Assembly (NCBI GenBank): GCA_964394665.1
Contig: CAYMYN010000071.1
Coordinates: 1 to 8,655 of the forward strand
Direction of reading: 5' to 3'
DNA from: CAYMYN01 sp964394665
GTDB lineage: Bacteria > Planctomycetota > UBA1135 > GCA-002686595
DNA length: 8,655 bases
Shown: piece after piece, positions 1 through 5,378 of the stretch
Layout: every line of letters starts with the position of its first letter
How positions within the stretch are numbered: the first letter of the stretch is position 1
Made by a program: the position numbers and the translations under genes
Notes under the pieces: generated by a model
Database searches by the model: none
Told to the model about the DNA's origin: nothing
What the model saw: only the letters and a program-made list of their open reading frames with translations

Positions 1-100
1 GGTCTGGAGCCCCAGCGCGATGGGCTCCGGGGGCCGGCACGGAGGTGCCCAGGCGACCCTTCCCGATCACGCCCTGGATCTAGGTCCAGGGCAACACGCG
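1..100. repeat. Direct repeat, copy 1: ~100-base structured element (cut by window edge)
   Basis: This stretch matches 2814-2913 in the same orientation. From 1 to 92 I count only three mismatches (positions 56, 72 and 82), and the match fades after about 100. Three hairpins can be read in order: GGAGCCC/GGGCTCC (6-12 with 22-28), GGCAC/GTGCC (36-40 with 45-49, loop GGAG) and GCCCTGGA/TCCAGGGC (71-78 with 85-92). The element ends about 90 bases before the start of the cysteine-rich secreted protein gene. Its left end may lie outside the window. Neither strand looks convincingly coding: the minus frame that is open through copy 2 is stopped here by a TAG at 81-83. It could be a structured RNA or leader, a repeat of REP or MITE type, or an old segmental duplication. 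Confidence 0.85.
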
Positions 101-191
101 ACAGAGGGGCCGGGCGGACCTGGTCCCTGCGTGCTTACAAGCAGAAGGTCGGTCGTCGGACCCGCCAAAGAACCCTCCGAGAGGACTCGCC

Positions 192-701
192 ATGAACATG
201 AAGCGGACCGTTCCTTCCCTCTTTCTCCCCGTCCTCGTCGCCGCGAGCCTGTTCGCCATTCCGGCCGTAGGCTCGGCCCTTACCGGGCCCAGAGTTGAGG
301 CCGGGTGCACGGAGCCTCAGAGGATTCCGGGGAGTCGCGTGACCTCCGGACACTCCGGGAAGCACTCCTGCCACTGCGGGATCTTCATCACGACTCATCA
401 CCGTACCTGCGACACGAAAATTACGGTCACTCCCGACAGGAATGCATGCAATGGTCCGCCGAGTGAGATCAAGAAGTGCCGTCCTGGAGGCCAAGTCATC
501 AGAGAAGAGATCACCATGCAGTGCGCGCCCATTTTGCTTGCATACAAGGCCACCGTAGGCGGCTTCGGTATCTCGCTCAGCCTACCCGTCTGTGTCGGGA
601 CCGAATGCAGGGAGGTCAGTAGGCAGCCGCTAGAGGGCATTCCCTCCGCGACGGAGGAGATCTGTGATTCCGACGGGGGGGGTGGCGAGGACGAACCCTG
701 A
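192..701 (+). CDS. Secreted cysteine-rich protein of unknown function
   Basis: I do not recognise a family for this 169-residue protein. The N-terminus is a classic signal peptide: Lys4-Arg5, a hydrophobic core at about residues 8-26, and an AVGSA cleavage site that would cut after Ala29. The mature part has ten cysteines (39, 60, 62, 73, 86, 96, 111, 134, 139, 158), an even number that suggests a disulfide-stabilised extracytoplasmic domain. There is a His-rich stretch at 54-70 including CHC at 60-62. The C-terminus is a Gly/Asp/Glu tail encoded over a run of eight G (675-682). The ATG at 192 is preceded by GAGAGG with 7-base spacing, a good ribosome site; Met3 is an alternative. The stop is only 32 bases before the next gene, so the two are probably co-transcribed. 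Third-position bias looks milder than in the genes after 3356. Confidence 0.8.
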   Translation: MNMKRTVPSLFLPVLVAASLFAIPAVGSALTGPRVEAGCTEPQRIPGSRVTSGHSGKHSCHCGIFITTHHRTCDTKITVTPDRNACNGPPSEIKKCRPGGQVIREEITMQCAPILLAYKATVGGFGISLSLPVCVGTECREVSRQPLEGIPSATEEICDSDGGGGEDEP

Positions 702-733
702 GAAGAAGTTGCGCTCGACCCCAAGGACTCGCC

Positions 734-2203
734 TTGCAGGACCCTCCGATGGACAAGCTGAAAGCCACTGCGGTCGGCGTGGTTTTGTTGGCCCTGTTGA
801 CGGGGGCAGTTCTCGTCGTGCGGGCCATCTACCGGAGTGACGGTTCGGCGACGGAGGTACCTGCGAGGGCGCCTGCCCAGATAGGGGATGACGCACGTGT
901 GCAATTCCTAGACCTCGGGGACTCGCTGCGCACGGCGCTCGAAAGGAATGGCAGACGAACCGCGCCGGCCGCGGTGGATTACGTCGCCGTTCTCGGTGCG
1001 GTCCGGGCCGCTACGGAGGAGGGGAGGTACGCGGATCTCGAGGAGCCCCTTTCCGCGGTCCTGGCGGACTTGGAGGGGCTGGTCGCTTGGGTGGGCCGGT
1101 TGGGGGACTCCGACGCCGAACCCGAGATCGAAGAGGCGGAGTTCGAAGTGTTGCTGATGGGCCTGCGGCTGCTGCTGGGCATCCAGGCGACTCTGGAGCG
1201 CGAAGGGCACCGGGCCATGGCGATCCCGTTGAACGAGGCCCTCGACGGACTCTTGACCGACATCCTGGGTCGCTTGGACCATTTGCCGCGGGAAGTCGCC
1301 CTCGAGATCCTTGGAGACCTGGAGAGTTTCGATGTCTTGGACGTTACCTCCCTTGAGCTGCTCGCCCGTTGGCTCGCCCCCTTCGAATACTGCACTCCCT
1401 TGGCAAGGCTCGTGGCGCGCCTGGCCCTGCGTGAGGAGCCCCCGCGGATGGACCTTCTGATGGAGTTGGTGCACCACGGTGGGCCCTCCCTCCAGTTGCT
1501 CGTCGCGGAGCTCTTGGCCGATCAGCCCGGATCCCTCGGCCTAGAGCTAGCTAGGGATCTCGCCCGGACACTACCCCCTGACTCCGATTTGCTGCGGCAG
1601 GCCGATCGCCTGATCTGCCAGCAGGCGGAGCCCTCCGAGGCCTTCAAGCACTTGCTCGAGAGCGCATCCGAACGTGGGAGTGATGAACTCTCCCTGGCCG
1701 CCCTTGACTTGGGAAACCGCGACCTGGGGACCTTTGTATGGGACCGCTACAGCGGGGACCTCGATCCTGGAATGCGCAACCTGCTCGTGCTTGCCGGACG
1801 CAGGGACGCCGAGTTCCTCGAGTACGTGCTCGAAGTCGACGCCAGCGATCGTGTCCGGGGCAATGCGTTGCTGAACCTGCCTATCGCTCGCCCGGACGAG
1901 CGCACGGCAGCTCGCTTGGTGAGCGGAATGGATGCGCTGGCGGGCAGGCCCTGGCCGAGGTTGCCCGATGCATCCTCCGCGAAAAGGCAAACGCGTGCCC
2001 AGAACGAGCTCGACGCGGCCAAGAATGGGTATGCCATGTCGCTGATCCACGCTGTAAATACCCTGCGCAAGAACGCCTCGCCTTCGGTCCGCTCGAGCTC
2101 TTCGTACCAACGCCTGCGTACGCACCTCACGCAGCTCTCCCAGCGTTCGGACGTGGACGATGCTGGGATGGAGCTCATTCGTTCCGTGCTCCTCTCCTTC
2201 TGA
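734..2203 (+). CDS. Membrane-anchored alpha-helical repeat protein of unknown function
   Basis: This 489-residue protein has one N-terminal transmembrane segment (about residues 11-29, after Lys8 and Lys10) and no clear signal-peptidase site, so it is likely a signal anchor. The rest, about 60-489, is Leu/Ala/Glu/Arg-rich and reads as successive amphipathic helix pairs, most regular at about 200-400, like a HEAT or TPR-type solenoid. I see no catalytic motif. The lower-complexity stretch 405-460 may be a linker before a last helical bundle. The start is uncertain: the TTG at 734 is preceded by the same ten bases, AGGACTCGCC, that precede the ATG of the upstream gene, whereas the ATG at 749 (Met6) has a weaker AGGA. 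Helical solenoids usually bind proteins, so a scaffold or envelope partner role is possible, but that is inference. Codon use resembles the upstream gene rather than the core genes. Confidence 0.8.
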   Translation: MQDPPMDKLKATAVGVVLLALLTGAVLVVRAIYRSDGSATEVPARAPAQIGDDARVQFLDLGDSLRTALERNGRRTAPAAVDYVAVLGAVRAATEEGRYADLEEPLSAVLADLEGLVAWVGRLGDSDAEPEIEEAEFEVLLMGLRLLLGIQATLEREGHRAMAIPLNEALDGLLTDILGRLDHLPREVALEILGDLESFDVLDVTSLELLARWLAPFEYCTPLARLVARLALREEPPRMDLLMELVHHGGPSLQLLVAELLADQPGSLGLELARDLARTLPPDSDLLRQADRLICQQAEPSEAFKHLLESASERGSDELSLAALDLGNRDLGTFVWDRYSGDLDPGMRNLLVLAGRRDAEFLEYVLEVDASDRVRGNALLNLPIARPDERTAARLVSGMDALAGRPWPRLPDASSAKRQTRAQNELDAAKNGYAMSLIHAVNTLRKNASPSVRSSSSYQRLRTHLTQLSQRSDVDDAGMELIRSVLLSF

Positions 2204-2256
2204 CCCCGGAGCGAGGTGTGTCGTGGTCGCTGCTCGGCTCGGGGCCCGCTCGGCAC

Positions 2257-2446
2257 AGTGGTCCAGACGGCCGCGCGCTCTTCGGGCCGGGACTTCCCGG
2301 TTGGACGGCGCACCTGCAGGGGGACGGCAAGCAGGAAGCCGTCTGGAGCCTGGGCGCGGACGACGTGGATCCGCGGCAAGCTCTGCCTGCAGTCCGAGGG
2401 CGCGGAGATCCACTTCCGGGACCTGCGGCTGACGAAGCTGCCCTGA
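2257..2446 (+). pseudogene. Gutted remnant of a 3-keto-disaccharide hydrolase (DUF1080) gene
   Basis: Two pieces of one family lie side by side in different frames. The frame through 2266-2364 reads ALFGPGLPGWTAHL followed by QGDGKQEAVWSL, matching the usual N-terminal start of the domain (LF-G-L-GW, then VWS). The next frame over 2368-2446 reads WIRGKLCLQSEGAEIHF then RDLRLTKLP and a stop, matching the C-terminal end (RGK-LQSEGAE-FR-L-L). Only about 60 residues remain of a domain normally near 190, so the middle appears deleted and the junction, near 2365-2370, is out of frame. Intact members are secreted beta-jellyroll sugar-processing proteins that are very numerous in Planctomycetota. No signal peptide or plausible start is visible upstream. 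The family match comes from memory of its conserved ends, not from a search. Confidence 0.65.
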
Positions 2447-2813
2447 TCCCCCGGCCCCCCGGCCTGCCCGGCCCGACCCCTCGGCGGCCCGCTGGCCCGG
2501 CGGATCGGGGCCCCCTCCGTCCCCCGCCCGATCGGTTCCCGTCCGCCGGCCGACCTGGTCCGGATCACGCCGCGGAGGCCCGATCCTGGGACGCGATCGG
2601 CCCTGGCGGCCCCGCCAGGGGGGGGCGGCCCCACCCGGCGAAAAAAAAACCGGAAACACGATCGGTTTTGGAGCCACTTCGCTTGTGGGGGTCTGAGAAG
2701 GAAGGTTCGCCCCAAGGAAGGCTTCGATGCCGACCCGGGCAGCTCTTGTGAAGGCCAGGTCCATCTCCCCCAGCCGCCCCGGGGCACCGAAAGTTCGGAT
2801 CGGTGCTCCCTCG
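2447..2813. other. Gene-free GC-rich stretch with hairpins and homopolymer runs
   Basis: I find no believable gene on either strand in these 367 bases. The first part (2447-2640) is extremely C/G-rich and contains a perfect hairpin at 2601-2620, eight G at 2618-2625 and nine A at 2641-2649. The 7-mer CGATCGG occurs three times at exactly 65-base steps (2529, 2594, 2659), and GATC occurs six times between 2503 and 2663. The part from 2650 to 2813 is more balanced in composition and runs into the second copy of the structured repeat. It may belong to the same repeat unit, whose left side lies outside the window at copy 1. A minus-strand frame from an ATG near 2765, preceded by GGGGGAG, is open but resembles nothing I know. 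Confidence 0.6.
2601..2620. terminator. Perfect 8-bp hairpin, possible weak terminator
   Basis: CCCTGGCG (2601-2608) pairs with CGCCAGGG (2613-2620) around a GCCC loop. It lies downstream of the two unknown plus-strand genes and the DUF1080 remnant, where a terminator would be expected. It is followed by eight G and then nine A at 2641-2649, not by a T run, so it is not a classical intrinsic terminator in the plus direction. For minus-strand transcripts the U run would precede the hairpin, which is also wrong. Confidence 0.3.
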
Positions 2814-2913
2814 GGTCTGGAGCCCCAGCGCGATGGGCTCCGGGGGCCGGCACGGAGGTGCCCAGGCGGCCCTTCCCGATCACGTCCTGGATCTCGGTCC
2901 AGGGCAGACCGCG
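2814..2913. repeat. Direct repeat, copy 2: ~100-base structured element
   Basis: This is the second copy of the element at 1-100, offset by 2813 bases. The three hairpins are kept: 2819-2825 with 2835-2841, 2849-2853 with 2858-2862, and 2884-2891 with 2898-2905. Of the three differences, one lies between hairpins (2869), one in the loop of hairpin 3 (2895), and one in its stem (2885), where a G-C pair becomes a T-G (G-U in RNA) pair so that the stem survives. It sits between a deleted DUF1080 remnant upstream and a headless gene fragment downstream. This placement fits insertion or recombination at the repeat. Confidence 0.85.
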
Positions 2914-2953
2914 CCTGTGCGCGGACAAGGGGACTGTCGGCGGGGGGGGAGCC

Positions 2954-3355
2954 TTGAACAAGCTCCCTCCTCGCCGCGTTCAACTCGCCAGCCCGGTCCC
3001 GCGCAGCGCCTCGAGCGTCACGCTGTGGGTCGAGGGCGCCCCCGGGGATCGGGTGCAGCTCTTCATCTCCTGCGACCACCAGCTCAGCGTTCCCGCGCCC
3101 CCGGAGTTGGGGCTGCGCATCGTCGGCCGCGAGCTGGTCGTCCCCTTCGAGTTGGGTCCCCTGGGAGACTCGGGCCGCCCGTTGCGCCACGAGCTGGCCC
3201 TCGCGCCGCTCCTCAGCGTCTCGAACGCGAGCTCGTTCTACGTCCAGGGCCGCTTCCACGGCCGGGACGGCGCGGTCGCCTGGGGTAGCGGCTGCGCGCT
3301 GCGGCTGGTGGACGACCTGTTCCCGCCCCCCGGCGCGGCCGTGGCTCGGGCCTGA
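2954..3355 (+). CDS. Probable 5'-truncated secreted protein: C-terminal beta-sandwich module
   Basis: From a TTG at 2954 this frame encodes 133 residues; the frame is open further upstream, to a GTG at 2858 inside the repeat, but that part does not look like protein. Residues 20-123 alternate short hydrophobic strands with Gly/Pro turns (SSVTLWVEGAPGDRVQLFIS, then a VVPFELGPLG segment, then SFYVQGRF and ALRLVDDL). I associate this pattern with the last domain of large secreted proteins of Planctomycetota. No signal peptide is present, so the protein as it stands would remain in the cytoplasm. The most likely reading is the 3' end of a larger gene whose front was lost at or near the upstream repeat. 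A run of eight G followed by A (2942-2950) just before the TTG could act as a poor ribosome site. Its TGA abuts the stop of the convergent aminotransferase within TGATCA. Confidence 0.5.
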   Translation: MNKLPPRRVQLASPVPRSASSVTLWVEGAPGDRVQLFISCDHQLSVPAPPELGLRIVGRELVVPFELGPLGDSGRPLRHELALAPLLSVSNASSFYVQGRFHGRDGAVAWGSGCALRLVDDLFPPPGAAVARA

Positions 3356-4573
3356 TCAAGCGCCGAGGCCCTCCGCCGCCAGCGTTCGGGCGAGGGCCTC
3401 GAAGTCCGCGGCGTCCAGGTACACCTGGGCCGAGATGCGCAGGAGCCGCCGCGGTGGCGCCGGCCAGCTCGACACGGGCACCTCGATCCGATGGTGTTCG
3501 AACAGGCGGCGCTGCAGCGGGTCGATCCCGAAGGCGCCCGGCGCGGGGCCAGGCTCGCCCGGCGGGATGGGCACGCTCGCCATCGAGCCCAGCATCGAGG
3601 CCGGGGCCGGCGGGGTCCCGCCCAAGGTCTCGAGCAGGCACGCGCGGCCCTCGAGGGCCAGGGCGTGGTTGCGCTCCCGGAGCTCCGGCCAACCGCCCGG
3701 CAGCAGCCCCCCGAGGAAGCGCAGCGCCGCCGGAGCGCAGAGGAAGGGCGTCGGGTCGAGGGTGCCGATCCAGCCGAACTCGGTCTGGTAGCGCGAACGA
3801 CCCGGCCGGGGCGAGTTCGCCCCATGGCTGATGACGGTGGGGCGGACGCGTGCCTGGTGCCGCGGGGCCACCCACAGGAACGCGGCGCCCTTGGGCGCAC
3901 AAACCCACTTGTGCAGGTTGCCCGTGTAGTAGTCGGCGCCGAGCCCCTCGAGGTCGAGCTCGAGCATGCCCGGGGCGTGGGCGCCGTCGACGAGCACCTC
4001 GACGCCGCGCTCGCGCAGGGGCGGGATCAGCCGCGCGAGGGGCAGCACCAGGGCCGTGGGGCTCGTGACGTGGTCGATCAGCACCAGTCGCGTGCGCGGG
4101 GAGAGGGCGGCGAGCACGGCCTCGACGACGTCCCCCTCGCCGGCCAGGGGGAAGGGCACGGCGGCTCGCACGACCCGCGCCCGCGCGCGCTCGGCGACGA
4201 ACTCGGCGGCGTTGTTGCAGGCGTTGTAGCCGTGGTCGGTGACGACCAACTCGTCGCCGGGGCGGAGCTCGAGGGAGGCGAGCACCACGTTGACCCCGGT
4301 GGTGGCGTTCGGGACCGGGACCAGGTCCTCGGGGCGCGCCCCGACGAAGCCCGCGACCTCGGCCGCGGCGTCCTCGAGCAGGCCGGCGACCTCGCGCGCC
4401 AGGAACAGCACGGGCTCGCGTTCCATGCGCGCGCGCAGCTCGGCCTGGAGCGCCAGGATCGGCCGGGGGCAGGCCCCGAAGGACCCGTGGTTCAGGAACC
4501 GGACGTGAGGATCGAGCGTCCAGTGGCGGCGCAGGGCCGCGGCGTTCGGGGTCGTCTGGGGAGTGGGGTGCAC
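3356..4573 (-). CDS. PLP-dependent class V aminotransferase, isopenicillin-N-epimerase-like
   Basis: This 405-residue protein belongs to PLP-dependent fold type I, class V (the group containing CefD isopenicillin N epimerase and cysteine desulfurases). It opens with RFLNHGSFGACP (residues 25-36), the substrate-site loop typical of the CefD-like branch. Asp196 in VDGAHAPG should bind the pyridine nitrogen of PLP. Lys222 in GNLHKWVCAPKG should form the Schiff base. FGWIGTLDPTPFL (266-278) and Arg379 in RLLRIS fit the C-terminal substrate site. The length matches the family. The reaction (epimerase, lyase or desulfurase-like) cannot be read from the sequence, and no penicillin pathway genes are nearby. 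The GTG at 4573 was chosen because family homology begins about 15 residues later and no in-frame ATG lies near; no Shine-Dalgarno sequence is evident. It is divergent from the CBS gene across 145 bases. Confidence 0.9.
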   Translation of the reverse strand: MHPTPQTTPNAAALRRHWTLDPHVRFLNHGSFGACPRPILALQAELRARMEREPVLFLAREVAGLLEDAAAEVAGFVGARPEDLVPVPNATTGVNVVLASLELRPGDELVVTDHGYNACNNAAEFVAERARARVVRAAVPFPLAGEGDVVEAVLAALSPRTRLVLIDHVTSPTALVLPLARLIPPLRERGVEVLVDGAHAPGMLELDLEGLGADYYTGNLHKWVCAPKGAAFLWVAPRHQARVRPTVISHGANSPRPGRSRYQTEFGWIGTLDPTPFLCAPAALRFLGGLLPGGWPELRERNHALALEGRACLLETLGGTPPAPASMLGSMASVPIPPGEPGPAPGAFGIDPLQRRLFEHHRIEVPVSSWPAPPRRLLRISAQVYLDAADFEALARTLAAEGLGA

Positions 4574-4658
4574 GACGTCGATGGTAGGAGTCCGCGCCCC
4601 GGATGGCGATCCGCGGGGCACCGTCGGCGCGCGGGGGAGAGACCCGCCAAGGGGCGCG

Positions 4659-4677
4659 CGGGGAGCGTCGCTCCCCG
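4659..4677. promoter_or_regulatory. Perfect palindrome/hairpin in the divergent promoter region
   Basis: CGGGGAGC (4659-4666) and GCTCCCCG (4670-4677) form a perfect 8-bp stem with a GTC loop. It lies in the 145-base gap between the divergent aminotransferase and CBS genes, about 40 bases before the CBS start. It could be an operator for a dimeric regulator, an mRNA 5' leader hairpin, or chance in very GC-rich DNA. I could not identify -35/-10 elements in this gap. Confidence 0.35.
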
Positions 4678-4718
4678 GTACCTTGTCCCACCCCACGACC
4701 TCGGAACTCCCCACCCGG

Positions 4719-5162
4719 ATGCCCCCCGTGAACGTCAAGATCGACGACCTGATGGTCAAGTCCGTGATGGCCGCCAATCCGCGCCAGTCCGTCGGCAGCG
4801 TGCGCGACACGATGAACGCCCACCGCATCCACTCGATGCCGGTGCTCGACGAGGAGGGCCGGCCCCTGGGCATCGTGACCGCGACCGACGTCCTCTCGTC
4901 GGACAAGGACCAGACCGAGGTCAGGCACGTGATGTCGACCGACGTCAAGACCGTGCCGCAGTACGGCGATCCCTCGCTCGCCGCGCGCATCATGCGCAAC
5001 CACCGCATCCACCATCTGCTGGTGACCCACGAGCAGAAGGTGGTGGGGATCGTCAGCTCCTTCGATCTCCTGGTGCTGATCGAGGACAAACGCTTCAGCG
5101 CCAAGAACGCGCCGACGCCGAACTCGAAGGGCGGGGCGCGCAAGAAGTCGGAGAGTTCCTGA
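4719..5162 (+). CDS. Stand-alone tandem CBS-domain protein
   Basis: This 147-residue protein is almost entirely one Bateman module: CBS1 at about 12-62 and CBS2 at about 70-121. Each repeat has the usual signature: HRIHSMPVLDEEGRPLGIVT ending in TATD (Asp57), and HRIHHLLVTHEQKVVGIVSS ending in FD (Asp116). These Asp residues usually contact the ribose of AMP, ADP or ATP in this family. The C-terminal 20 residues are Lys/Ser-rich and probably disordered. Such small CBS proteins sense adenine nucleotides or SAM and regulate partners that are often encoded elsewhere, so the target here is unknown. The ATG at 4719 directly precedes the domain; the GTG at 4728 is an alternative, and neither has a clear Shine-Dalgarno sequence. 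The frame is open upstream to 4563, but that part reads as non-protein. The gene is divergent from the aminotransferase, and its TGA is part of an inverted repeat. Confidence 0.9.
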   Translation: MPPVNVKIDDLMVKSVMAANPRQSVGSVRDTMNAHRIHSMPVLDEEGRPLGIVTATDVLSSDKDQTEVRHVMSTDVKTVPQYGDPSLAARIMRNHRIHHLLVTHEQKVVGIVSSFDLLVLIEDKRFSAKNAPTPNSKGGARKKSESS

Positions 5163-5294
5163 GAGGCCGAGAGAAAATCGAGCGGACCCGGAGCGGACCC
5201 AGAGCAGAGCATCCGGACGGCCTCTCAGAACGCCTTTTGGACGGCCGGCAAGCCGGCCGTACCGAGAGTGTTCGAATTCTTCTCACACTCTGAG
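5160..5294. repeat. Palindrome-rich intergenic patch, REP-like
   Basis: Several inverted repeats are packed into 135 bases between the CBS and photolyase genes. A 9-base pair TGAGAGGCC (5160-5168, containing the CBS stop codon) and GGCCTCTCA (5219-5227) brackets a tandem duplication of GAGCGGACCC (5180-5189 and 5191-5200). A near-perfect palindrome at 5241-5260 (ACGGCCGGC, AA, GCCGGCCGT) follows. Then comes a 7-bp stem AGAGTGT/ACACTCT (5265-5271 with 5285-5291) around a 13-base loop containing GAATTC. CTCAGA (5224-5229) and TCTGAG (5289-5294) form an outer pair around the last two. No T run follows the GC palindrome, so this is not a standard terminator, though it could still end CBS transcription. 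The look is that of a dispersed REP/BIME-type intergenic repeat. Confidence 0.55.
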
Positions 5295-5378
5295 CCCCGG
5301 CGCGGCCCCCGCTCCAGCGGCGCGGGAACCTCGCCCGCACCCGGGATCCCGCGCGCGAGATGCGGCGTATCGAGGAGC

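Noticed and set aside
1..100. Repeat element as a coding exon on the minus strand (LPWTEIQDVIGKGRLG in copy 2)
   Set aside because: Copy 1 carries a TAG in this frame, and no start, ribosome site or known family supports it. The hairpin structure explains the conservation equally well.
2447..3000. Integron attC-like site near the second repeat (GTTCAAC-type core)
   Set aside because: No paired conserved inverse-core and core sites with the right spacing were found, and there is no integrase or cassette array.
1571..3259. Long minus-strand open frame covering the helical-protein 3' half, the DUF1080 remnant and the repeat
   Set aside because: It is opposite a better plus-strand gene. The translation is Arg/Gly/Pro-rich with no recognisable domain and continues across unrelated regions.
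4563..4718. N-terminal extension of the CBS protein to an upstream ATG
   Set aside because: The 52 extra residues are Gly/Arg/Pro-rich, contain the palindrome and are unlike any CBS protein. The module begins right after the ATG at 4719.
3356..5212. Reading the aminotransferase as a 618-residue protein starting far upstream on the minus strand
   Set aside because: The added 200 or so residues lie antisense to the well-supported CBS gene and look like GC-rich shadow sequence. Family homology starts about 15 residues after the GTG at 4573.
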